64,000 nt of DNA from Stieleria neptunia (GTDB lineage Bacteria > Planctomycetota > Planctomycetia > Pirellulales > Pirellulaceae), in the NCBI RefSeq assembly GCF_007754155.1, contig NZ_CP037423.1, forward strand, positions 8,614,938-8,678,937, in the 5' to 3' direction. Made by a program: the position numbers and the translations under genes. Positions 51,707-60,687 of the stretch are shown in pieces. Position 1 is the first letter of the stretch; each line of letters starts with the position of its first letter. Below the pieces are notes generated by a model that worked only from the letters and a program-made list of their open reading frames with translations, was not told the origin of the DNA and did no database searches.

Positions 51707-52558
51707 ATGACAAGCTGCCCCCCGTGCGAACCGACCATCGATCGTAACGAGACTGCCAATTTTCAGTTCGAAATCCCTCAATTTTCCGCAACCGCATCCC
51801 AACTCGTCGACACACTGAACCAAAGCGACGCGAATGTTCCCGCGGTCGTTCAACTGATTGAATGCGAGCCGACGATTAGCTCTCAAGTTCTGAGACTCGC
51901 CAACAGCCCGATTTACGGTGCAAGTCGTGCGATCACCACGATCGGACACGCGATCGTGGTGCTCGGTTTTCGCTGCGTCGCCCAACAGGCGATCGCGTCG
52001 GCCTCGGGGGCGCTTTTCAAGGCGAAAGACGCAGCTTGCCAAGCACATCGCCTGGACACCTACATCCAGTCGCTGGGCGTCGCCACGACGGCCCGGTTCA
52101 TTGCTAAACGGACCAAGGTCACCAATCCTGACGAAGCATTTTTGTGTGGCGTCGTCCATGACATCGGCAAACTGATCCTCTTTCAACATGCCGGTGAAGA
52201 ATACGCAGGCATGCTCGATGAGTCTCCACACGAAAAATCGTTGGCGCCTGAAATCGAATCCTACGGGATCTCACATGCGACTCTCGGTCGTCAATGCGGC
52301 GTCGCATGGTCTTTGCCGACCCAAATGTGCATCACCATCGCAAATCACCATCTGTCACTCAAAGAAGCCGCTGACCCGCTTTCCCGAACACTCATTTGTG
52401 CCGCCTATCTGGCGAAAAAATGGCAACTGGGATTTTGCGAGGACGCTTTCAGCGAAGATTCTGAATTGGAGAGTGAACTTTGTGATTTCCAAGACCCTGA
52501 CTTGGCGGCCGAGTGTCGCGAGCAGTTTGAAGCGATCCGCAACATCTGTCTTTCATAG
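51707..52558 (+). CDS. HDOD-domain signalling protein
   Basis: A 283-residue protein of the HDOD family. The N-terminal FSATASQLVDTLNQSDANVP and QVLRLANSPIYGASRAITTI are typical. A retained HD pair is in CGVVHDIGKLILFQ. Such proteins act in signalling without a fixed catalytic activity; some regulate stress or motility. It lies 8 bp before the K+ channel gene and 192 bp after the kinase gene, all on one strand. Confidence 0.9.
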   Translation: MTSCPPCEPTIDRNETANFQFEIPQFSATASQLVDTLNQSDANVPAVVQLIECEPTISSQVLRLANSPIYGASRAITTIGHAIVVLGFRCVAQQAIASASGALFKAKDAACQAHRLDTYIQSLGVATTARFIAKRTKVTNPDEAFLCGVVHDIGKLILFQHAGEEYAGMLDESPHEKSLAPEIESYGISHATLGRQCGVAWSLPTQMCITIANHHLSLKEAADPLSRTLICAAYLAKKWQLGFCEDAFSEDSELESELCDFQDPDLAAECREQFEAIRNICLS

Positions 52559-52566
52559 AGAGTGCT

Positions 52567-53328
52567 GTGGAAACGTACCGCCTTCAAAGAACGCTGACCG
52601 TCTTGGTGAGTTGCCTGATCGTCACCGGATCGATCGGGTTCGTGGCGATCGAGGGCTGGACGTTTGCCGATTCGCTGTACATGACGATCATCACCATGTC
52701 GACGGTTGGCTTTGGCGAAACCAACGAACTGACGTCTCACGGTCGCGTCTTCACCTCGTCGTTGATCTTGGCCTCGATCGTGTTGATGGCTTGCTGGACC
52801 GCCGGGATCACCAGTTTCTTGGTGAACGGTCAGCTGAGTGGACAGTTCTACCGTCTAAGGACCAAAAAGAAGATCAACCAAATGAACAACCACGTCGTCG
52901 TTTGTGGCGGTGGAGCAACCGCCCGCACCCTGATTCACCAATTGAAGGTGCAAGGCAATCAGATCGCCGCGATCGTCAAAGAGCCTGGCGAAGTGGCGAT
53001 GACACAGCGTTTTTTTCCGGACATTCCGTTGATCGAGGCGGATCCGAAATCCGAAATGGCATTGATCGACGCCAATATCCTTGAGGCAGCCCACCTGGTC
53101 GCCGCCACCGAATCCGACTTCGACAATCTGTTGATCGTGATTAGCGGCAAAGGACTCGGCACCGAACTGAAAGTCATCAGCGTGGCCGAGAACCCCGAAT
53201 TGGCCAACCGAATGCTCAAGGTCGGGGCCGATGAGGTGGTCTGTCCGCTGGTGATCGGTGGCGAACGCATCGCGTCGATCATCAACGAAAGCAGCTGCCC
53301 AGAAGCCCCCCTGGCCGCCACGGTGTGA
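52567..53328 (+). CDS. Potassium channel with RCK/TrkA-N domain
   Basis: A 253-residue membrane protein. Two transmembrane segments (VLVSCLIVTGSIGFVAI and SLILASIVLMACWTAGI) flank the pore loop with selectivity filter TVGFGE, a GFG variant of GYG. The cytoplasmic part starts NHVVVCGGGATARTLIHQL, a Rossmann RCK_N domain with an acidic LIEADPKSE segment. It is predicted to be a ligand-gated K+ channel. The start is GTG at 52567, close behind the HDOD gene, so co-transcription is likely. Confidence 0.92.
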   Translation: METYRLQRTLTVLVSCLIVTGSIGFVAIEGWTFADSLYMTIITMSTVGFGETNELTSHGRVFTSSLILASIVLMACWTAGITSFLVNGQLSGQFYRLRTKKKINQMNNHVVVCGGGATARTLIHQLKVQGNQIAAIVKEPGEVAMTQRFFPDIPLIEADPKSEMALIDANILEAAHLVAATESDFDNLLIVISGKGLGTELKVISVAENPELANRMLKVGADEVVCPLVIGGERIASIINESSCPEAPLAATV

Positions 53329-53881
53329 CGCTTGGATCGCCCCAACAACGTTGCTTTCGGGCTATTTGCGACTCAAGGGGACAATTCGCGACATTCAGTG
53401 GGATTCTGCCGGATTCGTGTTGGCCAATCCTTGCGGCGCGTGTAGTCTCCCTACATCAGTGAGACGGACAAGGCGCTCGCTGGACGGATAGATCGGCCAG
53501 ATCAAAACGAGAAACGTCATGGACGTTTGCTGGCCCACGCGAGCCGAATCGTTGAGTTGGATGCTCAACGGGCCTGCGACAGCGATTTTCGAAATGAACG
53601 AAGTCGCGACTCCTTGCTGCCTTCATTCGGCCACGTTGGCCGCTCTTTGAAAGCTGATTGCATCGATCGATGCAACCCTCCCCGGGACTTTCTTGTTTGT
53701 CCGGGAGTATCGAGCATTTCTTTCCATGCTGAAGATGCGTCGTGTCATCACGACATCAGCTGCCGGACATGTTTCGAAAACGCGAGTCGGTCTATCGAGA
53801 CACGGCCACCCCAACACATCGGGATTCCTGCGGCAACACGTTTCCGCGAGACGCCCACACAAACGATTGAAGAGACGTACG
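53329..53881. other. Long leader/upstream region of DEAD-box gene
   Basis: 553 bp. An open frame in phase with the helicase reaches back to 53693, but it lacks helicase features and is Arg/His-rich. No independent gene was recognised. A long 5' leader is possible, as found for cold-induced helicases in other bacteria. Confidence 0.4.
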
Positions 53882-55168
53882 TTGAAATCATTTCAAGAAT
53901 TGGAATTGTTCGAGCCGTTGGAAAAGCGACTGGCCGAATTGGAGTACACGACCCCGACCCCGATCCAAGCCCAAACGATTCCCGCCGCCATTGAAGGCAA
54001 AGACATTCTCGGTTGCGCCCAAACCGGCACCGGCAAGACCGCTGCGTTTGCCCTGCCGATCCTCGACTTCCTGGGGCACGAAGCGCCCCGCGCCGCCTCG
54101 GGACGCCCGCTGGCACTGGTCCTGGCACCGACGCGTGAATTGGCCATTCAGATCGGCCAAAGCTTTCACACCTATGGGAAACACGTTCGGTTTCGCCAAA
54201 CGCTGGTCTACGGCGGTGTGGGCCAAAACGAACAAGTCCGTTCCCTGAACAAGGGGGCGCACGTCCTGATCGCCACACCGGGCCGATTGATCGACCTGAT
54301 GGAGCAAGGCCACGTGCGATTGTCGGACATCGAAATCCTGGTGCTCGATGAAGCCGATCGAATGCTGGACATGGGATTCATGCCGGCGATCAAAAAGATC
54401 ATCGCCAAGCTGCCCCAAGATCGGCAGTCGCTGTTCTTTTCCGCCACGCTGCCTCCCAAGATTCGCGAACTGGCCGACCAGCTGCTGTTCAACCCGTTCC
54501 AGGTCAACGTGACGCCGAAAACCAAGAGCGTCGAACAGATCGATCAAAGTGTCCGCATGATGGACCGCTGCGAAAAGGTCGATCAACTCGTCAAGGTGCT
54601 CCGTGGCGACGACGTGCTTCGCTCGATCGTCTTCACACGCACCAAGCATGGCGCCAACGCGTTGACGCGAAAACTGGAAAAACAAGGCATCACGGCCACC
54701 GCGATTCACGGCAACAAGAGCCAAGCGGCCCGCCAGCGAGCGCTCAGCGCGTTCCGAGACAATCGCATCTCCGTGCTCGTCGCGACCGACGTGGCCGCCC
54801 GGGGAATCGACATCGACGACGTCACCCATGTCGTCAACTTTGACATGCCGATGGAACCGGAAAGCTATGTTCACCGCGTCGGCCGAACCGGCCGCGCCGG
54901 TGCCAACGGCATTGCGATTTCATTTTGCACCGTCGACGAACGGGACAAGCTTCGCGAAATCGAAAAGCTGATCGATCAACCCTTGCGCATCCAAAACCCG
55001 GGCGCGAAGCTGAACGACACGGCCAGCAAACCCGCCAAGTCGTCAAACTTCGGTGGCCGCAACGGATCCCGAAACAACGGATCGTCGTCGGCCAACGGAA
55101 ACCGCCGCCCCAAGAAACGATTCGGCAAAGGCGGCTGGAACAAACGCCGCGCGACCGCCAAAGCGTAG
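53882..55168 (+). CDS. DEAD-box RNA helicase (RhlE-like)
   Basis: A 428-residue ATP-dependent RNA helicase. Motifs in order are Q motif TPTPIQAQTIP, AQTGTGKTAAFALP, VLAPTREL, IATPGRLIDL, VLDEADRMLDMGF, FFSATLP, IVFTRTKHGAN, VLVATDVAARGID and YVHRVGRTGRAG. The C-terminus is a basic Asn/Gly/Arg tail, likely for RNA binding. The best start is TTG at 53882 (reading KSFQELELFEPL), where family similarity begins; upstream starts to 53693 add non-similar sequence. Confidence 0.95.
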   Translation: MKSFQELELFEPLEKRLAELEYTTPTPIQAQTIPAAIEGKDILGCAQTGTGKTAAFALPILDFLGHEAPRAASGRPLALVLAPTRELAIQIGQSFHTYGKHVRFRQTLVYGGVGQNEQVRSLNKGAHVLIATPGRLIDLMEQGHVRLSDIEILVLDEADRMLDMGFMPAIKKIIAKLPQDRQSLFFSATLPPKIRELADQLLFNPFQVNVTPKTKSVEQIDQSVRMMDRCEKVDQLVKVLRGDDVLRSIVFTRTKHGANALTRKLEKQGITATAIHGNKSQAARQRALSAFRDNRISVLVATDVAARGIDIDDVTHVVNFDMPMEPESYVHRVGRTGRAGANGIAISFCTVDERDKLREIEKLIDQPLRIQNPGAKLNDTASKPAKSSNFGGRNGSRNNGSSSANGNRRPKKRFGKGGWNKRRATAKA

Positions 55169-55228
55169 CCGCCAAAGGCACTCAATCAGTGGCTGGAATG
55201 ACAGGCTGGAAGCCTATCCCACGAGCCG

Positions 55229-56962
55229 TCAGTGAATGCCGGGTTCTTGGCCCGGCGACCGGCCTTCGAGAAAATCGAAATCACAGCCCCGATCGGCTTG
55301 CGTGACATGCTTGGCATACAGGTGTCCGTAGCCGCGTTCGGGAAGCAACGTGCCCAGCTGTTTGGACTGGCGTCGACGATCGATTTCTTCGTCGCTGACA
55401 TCCCAGTGAATCCTTCGGTTGGGCACATCGATTTCGATCGGGTCTCCGGTCTCGACGAGCGCCAGCGGACCGCCGGCGGCACTCTCCGGGGCGATGTGCA
55501 GCACGCAGGTGCCATAGCTGGTCCCGCTCATCCGCGCGTCGCTCAGCCGGACCATGTCGCGAACACCTGCCTGCAACAGTTTCTTGGGGATCGGCAACAT
55601 GCCCCATTCCGGGAATCCCGGGGCGCCGAGCGGGCCGGCATTGCGGAGAATCAAGACGCTGTCCGCGGTCACGTCTAGATCGGGGTCATGCAACTGGGCT
55701 TTCATTTCCGGATAGTTGTCGAAGACCAGTGCCGGACCGCGGTGGGTCAACAGTTTCGGGTCCGCGGCGATCGACTTGATCACGCAGCCATTGGGCGCCA
55801 GATTCCCTTTTAACAAACACGTCCCTCCGGCCGGCGAGACGGGATTGTCGCGGGTACGGATGACGTCGTCGTCGATCGATTCGGCACCCGCGATCTGTTC
55901 TCCCAGCGTGACGCCGCCCACGGTACGACATTCGGTGTGCAGCAGATCACTCAGGCGAGCCAGCAGCGCGGGCAGACCGCCGGCGTTATAAAAATCTTCC
56001 ATCAAGAATCGGCCGCCGGGACGGATGTCGCCCAGCACCGGGGTGGTCCGCGACAGCTCGTCGAAATGCTCCAGCGTCAGCTCAATCCCCAGCCGGCCGG
56101 CGATCGCGATCAGATGGACGATCGCGTTGGTGCTGCCGCCGATGGCCAGCGACGCCATCAGTCCGTTTTCGATGGACTCGCGGGTGAGAATGTCCGACGG
56201 CTTCAGGTTCTCCCACGCCAAATCCACGGCGCGACGGCCGGTGCGGGTGGCCAGTCGGTGGTGGTCGGCAAACACCGCCGGCACGCAGGCGGCCCCGCCG
56301 AGCGACATGCCCATCGCCTCGGTCACCGCGGCCATGGTGCTGGCCGTGCCCATCGTCATGCAGGTACCGGCGGAACGGGCGATACAATTTTCGATCCCCT
56401 TCCAATCCTGGTCACACAAATTGCCGGCAACGCGTTCATCCCAGTACTTCCAAACGTCGCTGCCGCTGCCCAGCGTTTCGTTCTTCCAACGGCCTTTGAG
56501 CATCGGGCCGGCGGGCAAAAAGATCGACGGGATGTCGGCACTGATGGCGCCCATCAACATCGCCGGAACCGTTTTGTCGCAACCGCCCATCAACACCGCC
56601 GCATCGATGGGATGACAGCGCAAGACCTCTTCAACCTCCATCGCAAGCAAATTGCGATACAGCATCGTCGTCGGCTTCATCAACATCTCGCCGAGTGACA
56701 TCACGGGAACTTCGACGGGAAAGCCGCCCGACTGCAAGATCCCCCGGCGGACTTCGTCGGCCCGATCACGAAAGTGCGAATGACAGGTATTGAGTTCACT
56801 CCAAGTGTTTAGAATCGCGACGACCGGACGGTTTTGATAATCAATGTCGTCGACCCCCATGCCCTTGATTCGCGAGCGATGCCCGAAGGAACGCATGTCA
56901 TCGGGTCCGAACCAGCGATAGGAACGAAGTTGCGTCGGGTCTTGGGACGAAGGCTGGGTCAT
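55229..56962 (-). CDS. IlvD/Edd-family sugar-acid dehydratase
   Basis: A 577-residue iron-sulfur dehydratase. Cluster cysteines are in NTWSELNTCHSHFRD, LMGGCDKTVPA and AGTCMTMGTASTM. The N-terminal LRSYRWFGPDDMRSFGHRSR resembles L-arabonate/xylonate dehydratases more than biosynthetic IlvD (dihydroxyacid dehydratase), so a sugar-acid substrate is more likely. The ATG at 56962 removes a low-quality Pro/Leu extension. It lies 64 bp after glnE on the same strand. Confidence 0.9.
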   Translation of the reverse strand: MTQPSSQDPTQLRSYRWFGPDDMRSFGHRSRIKGMGVDDIDYQNRPVVAILNTWSELNTCHSHFRDRADEVRRGILQSGGFPVEVPVMSLGEMLMKPTTMLYRNLLAMEVEEVLRCHPIDAAVLMGGCDKTVPAMLMGAISADIPSIFLPAGPMLKGRWKNETLGSGSDVWKYWDERVAGNLCDQDWKGIENCIARSAGTCMTMGTASTMAAVTEAMGMSLGGAACVPAVFADHHRLATRTGRRAVDLAWENLKPSDILTRESIENGLMASLAIGGSTNAIVHLIAIAGRLGIELTLEHFDELSRTTPVLGDIRPGGRFLMEDFYNAGGLPALLARLSDLLHTECRTVGGVTLGEQIAGAESIDDDVIRTRDNPVSPAGGTCLLKGNLAPNGCVIKSIAADPKLLTHRGPALVFDNYPEMKAQLHDPDLDVTADSVLILRNAGPLGAPGFPEWGMLPIPKKLLQAGVRDMVRLSDARMSGTSYGTCVLHIAPESAAGGPLALVETGDPIEIDVPNRRIHWDVSDEEIDRRRQSKQLGTLLPERGYGHLYAKHVTQADRGCDFDFLEGRSPGQEPGIH

Positions 56963-57005
56963 GGCGCGAGACACTGGCTGGGGAAGGGTGGGGAAGGGGA
57001 GAGCA

Positions 57006-57041
57006 GGGCTAGTCCTCAAACAGGGGCTAGTCCTCAAACAG
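57006..57041 (-). repeat. 18-bp duplication over glnE stop codon
   Basis: GGGCTAGTCCTCAAACAG occurs twice in tandem (57006-57023 and 57024-57041). On the minus strand each copy reads Leu-Phe-Glu-Asp-stop-Pro in frame, so the end of glnE and its stop have been duplicated downstream. Confidence 0.95.
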
Positions 57042-60000
57042 ACCGTCAAACAGTTCGCGGTTGCTGGTTCGGGCTTGTTGGACGAGCGCTTCGATCATCT
57101 TCGGATCGGATTCATTCATCAAGAAGGCCAGATCGCGCATCTTCGATACCCGATCGGGCAATTCGTGTCGTGCCGAAACATTCATCAACCGCAGATTGGC
57201 TTCGACGCGGCGCAGCGTGCGATAGTTGTTGATCAGCCGCAGCGACGTGTCGGCGGGCAACAGTCCCGCATCGGCCAGCTTTTGGAGCGCATCGATGGTA
57301 CCGGTGGCGTGGATGTCGGGATGCATTCGGATGTGTTGAAGCGTCAACATTTGGGCGACGAACTCGACGTCAACGGTTCCGCCGACGCCGCGTTTCAAGT
57401 TCTCTTCGCTTGCCGTTTGCTGCATCCGCAAGCGCAACTCGCGGATTTCCTGGGCCATGGCGGGTCGCCACTCGGTGCCGCGCAGAATCCCCAGCAAGGT
57501 GTCGCCGGCATGCTTGCGGACATGGCGCGATCCAGAGATCACCCGCGCCTTGCAGAGTGCCAAACGCTGCCACAACGGAGCCATGCCACGTTGAAATCGG
57601 TTCGTGAACTGGTCCAGCGAAACCGCCAACACGCCTTCTTCGCCGGTCGGTCGTAGCCGTCCATCCAGCTCGTACAAGCGACCGTATTCGCCGGGCCGGT
57701 TGACCCGCGCCATGATCGCCGAGGTCAACTGGTTGAAGAACTGGGCATTGGTGATCGTCCTTCGCGGCCCGCCGACACGTCGCCGGGTTTGGCCGTCGCC
57801 GGTGTACAAGAAAACGACGTCTAGATCGCTGTGGTAATTCGGCTCGCGTCCGCCGAATTTACCGAGTGCCACGGCGATCAACTCCGCCGGCTGACCGTCC
57901 GGACCGATCGGATCGCCGAAACGCATCGCCAGCTGTTCCTGCTCGTACTCGGCGACCCGCCGCACGCAGGCTTCAGCGGTGTCGGCCAGCGACCGGTGGG
58001 TCGCCTGAACGGACTCTTTGCCGAGGATGTCTCGCACGCCGATCATCAGGTGCGCGCTGTTTTTGAAACCGTGCAAGACCACGTCGATGTCGGTGGCACG
58101 TCGACACAGATCGATCGAACGCGCGTCCAATCGCTGGGCCGATGGCAGACGATTCATCAGCAACGAATCGATCAACTCGTCGATCATGCCGGGCATCTCG
58201 ATCAAGATGCTGCTCAGATATGGCGTCGCGGCGCACATCCGAATCATCAGTTGCATCGTTGCACGATTGGTTCCGAACAATTCCCAAAGACTGGATTTGC
58301 CGCCGATCGATTCGGCCACTTCGGCCAGCGTCACCAACGTCCGGTCGGGGTCGGGCGTGGTCGCGATTTCCGCCAACAAGTGGGGCGCCAGCGAGGCAAA
58401 AAAATGACGGCACCGTCGGCCCGAAAGAAACTGGATGGATTCGGTCGCCAGTGAATCGAGATGCAACATCGCGCGATCGGGATCACGCAGCGCATAGCGC
58501 GACAGGGTTTGACGAACTGATTCGGGATCCGGTGACGGATCGAGCACCAGTTCGGTTTCGATCGCGAAATCCTGTGGCGAATCCGAATCCTCATCCGACG
58601 GTGCGTCGACCATCAGGTGATTGAGCACTTTCCGGTTCAGCTGGAATGTCTCGCGCAATTGGGACTGGAACCGTTCCAGATCGCCGGATTTCCCTTGCTC
58701 GTCGCGAATCCCGAGATGCCAGGCGACGCGTCGCCGCATCAAATCATCGTTCGGCAAACAGCTGGTCGAACGCCCGAACATCACCGACAACTGGTGCTGC
58801 AGTCGACAGAGTCTGGCGTAGCCCTTGGACAACAGGCTGCCTTCTTGATGCGTCAGACAACCTTCACGCTCCAACGCGTTGATCGCTTCGGCCGTGCTGC
58901 CGACACGGACGGACTTGATGTCGCCGCCGTGCAACAGCTGCAGGAACTGGATCATCAATTCGATGTCGCGCCGACCGCCGGGCGCCATCAAGACGTCGTC
59001 GCCGTCGGTCTGCTGGGAATCAAAGCGACGCTGCAGTTTTCGGCGCAGCGAACGCACTTCGGCAAAGTCTTGTCGACTCATAAACCGCCGATAGATCCAG
59101 GGTTCCAATCGGCCCAGGAAACCGCTGCCCAACGCATGATCCCCCGCGACCACCCGAGCCTTGGTCAGTTTGATCCGCTGCCACGTCCGCCCTTCGGACT
59201 CCAACCGTCGCGCGGTCAGGGAACTGCCGCCGATGACAACCTCCGACCCGAGCGGCCGGAATGACGTGTCGATCGCGATGTTTAGCGCCGCGGCGTCTTC
59301 GGAACTGACCAACGCAATCACATCGGCGACCACCTGCCGAACGAATTCGCGATGCGATTCATTCTTTTCTTCGATCGCGTCGTACAAGAACAGCAGCTCC
59401 AAGGGGCTGCCGTACCCCATCTCCGTTCCGCCCAAGTGTCCCAAACCGATCACGGCCAAGCGGACGGTCTGGCCATCGATGCGCCGCGGCAACCCGACAC
59501 GTTCGGCTTGACGCCGCAGCACGAATTTCAACGCCGCCTCCAAAACCGCATCGGCCACAAACGCCAATTGCTGGCCGACGTGATCCGGACTCAGATCACG
59601 GACGAATTCGCCGTAGGCGATGCGAACGATTTCGCGGCTGGTGAATTTACGGATCGCCAACGCAGCTCGATTGGGGCTTTCGAGCATTTCGAGTTCCGCG
59701 ACCAATTCGTCCACCAGGAACTTTCGCTCGGCCGGCTGGCCGTCACTGGCCCGCATCAAATCAAAACTTTCCGGATCGGCAATCAAACGATTGGCCAGCG
59801 TTTGGCTGGTGGCAAAGATCTGCAGCAATGCCGACAACGCCGCCTCGTCGCGTTCAAACAACGACAACAGGGACGTCGGCGATCGACTGGCCGCGATGAA
59901 ACGATCCAAGTTCTTGATCGTCGCGTCCAGATCGTCCAGGTCGTCGAAGTGACGCTGCAGACGAGCACGCAAGGTATCGAGAAGATCCGGCGGTGCACCA

Positions 60001-60140
60001 CAGTTCCAGATCGACACCAAATGTTGGCGCGTCGTTGCCCAATGGTTCACCCGACCGGTGTCGATCCAGTCGAAGGCGGAGTCGTCGGAGCCGGCGGGGT
60101 CCGCAGCTCGGTTGGTCGAAGACGGCGTGGGCGGCTTCAC
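57027..60140 (-). CDS. glnE: Glutamine synthetase adenylyltransferase, degenerate N-terminal domain
   Basis: A 1037-residue protein of the GlnE family, which controls glutamine synthetase by adenylylation and its removal. The C-terminal domain has an intact nucleotidyltransferase motif, ALGKFGGREPNYHSDLDVVF (Asp772 and Asp774). In the N-terminal domain the matching motif reads GLGHLGGTEMGYGSPLELLF: Pro246 and Glu248 replace the Asp pair. In enterobacteria the N-terminal half removes AMP, so that activity may be lost here. RVVAGDHALG, MIQFLQLLHGG and RYELDGRLRP-like segments support the family call. It lies upstream of the dehydratase gene. Confidence 0.95.
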   Translation of the reverse strand: MKPPTPSSTNRAADPAGSDDSAFDWIDTGRVNHWATTRQHLVSIWNCGAPPDLLDTLRARLQRHFDDLDDLDATIKNLDRFIAASRSPTSLLSLFERDEAALSALLQIFATSQTLANRLIADPESFDLMRASDGQPAERKFLVDELVAELEMLESPNRAALAIRKFTSREIVRIAYGEFVRDLSPDHVGQQLAFVADAVLEAALKFVLRRQAERVGLPRRIDGQTVRLAVIGLGHLGGTEMGYGSPLELLFLYDAIEEKNESHREFVRQVVADVIALVSSEDAAALNIAIDTSFRPLGSEVVIGGSSLTARRLESEGRTWQRIKLTKARVVAGDHALGSGFLGRLEPWIYRRFMSRQDFAEVRSLRRKLQRRFDSQQTDGDDVLMAPGGRRDIELMIQFLQLLHGGDIKSVRVGSTAEAINALEREGCLTHQEGSLLSKGYARLCRLQHQLSVMFGRSTSCLPNDDLMRRRVAWHLGIRDEQGKSGDLERFQSQLRETFQLNRKVLNHLMVDAPSDEDSDSPQDFAIETELVLDPSPDPESVRQTLSRYALRDPDRAMLHLDSLATESIQFLSGRRCRHFFASLAPHLLAEIATTPDPDRTLVTLAEVAESIGGKSSLWELFGTNRATMQLMIRMCAATPYLSSILIEMPGMIDELIDSLLMNRLPSAQRLDARSIDLCRRATDIDVVLHGFKNSAHLMIGVRDILGKESVQATHRSLADTAEACVRRVAEYEQEQLAMRFGDPIGPDGQPAELIAVALGKFGGREPNYHSDLDVVFLYTGDGQTRRRVGGPRRTITNAQFFNQLTSAIMARVNRPGEYGRLYELDGRLRPTGEEGVLAVSLDQFTNRFQRGMAPLWQRLALCKARVISGSRHVRKHAGDTLLGILRGTEWRPAMAQEIRELRLRMQQTASEENLKRGVGGTVDVEFVAQMLTLQHIRMHPDIHATGTIDALQKLADAGLLPADTSLRLINNYRTLRRVEANLRLMNVSARHELPDRVSKMRDLAFLMNESDPKMIEALVQQARTSNRELFDGLFED

Positions 60141-60687
60141 GGAGGAATCGTCCTGTGCGAGGAATCGGAATCAAGAAGGAAGCGCCTACCGCCACGCCAC
60201 GGCGGTTCCCCCCCGCGATTGCACGACACCAGGCTGCACAACACCAAGCTGCACAACGATTCAACAGAACCCGTCGGCGTCACAAAAAAGCGAGGGAACT
60301 CTCCGTGGCATGCCCTAGTCTAAATTCCTGAGGGTTTTCCGTTAAGTCCGTGTCCGATGACCTACCTTTGACAGACACCGGCTCCGCCAGGGGGCAAATG
60401 CGACCGTCAGGTTCCGTCAACCGTTCGGTCCCGCCGCACCCTGGCTTCATCGCTGCTGGCGCCAGAAAGCCCAATGTTGCCACGCTGGTTGAGTTTTTGC
60501 GACGCCCCATCGTGGACATTTCGCAACACCCCACGCCCGCCCCCTGCCGGCGCCATTGACGTAAACCCCACCCCACAAACGACTTGCAATGCTACACACG
60601 ATCTCATCGACGGGGACCGGCATCTTGGATGCTGTACCCCTCCCGGACCAGAACGAATATTCCAAGCCGGGATCAGAGGAGAAGTTG
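60141..60687. other. Divergent region between glnE and primary sigma gene
   Basis: 547 bp between the glnE start and the preferred sigma factor start, reduced to 448 bp if the sigma factor starts at 60589. A short direct repeat, CCA(G/A)GCTGCACAACA, lies near 60230-60258. No gene was recognised. Confidence 0.4.

Noticed and set aside
53693..53881. 63-residue N-terminal extension of the DEAD-box helicase
   Set aside because: It is His/Arg-rich and unlike RhlE-type N-termini. The core begins right at the TTG at 53882.
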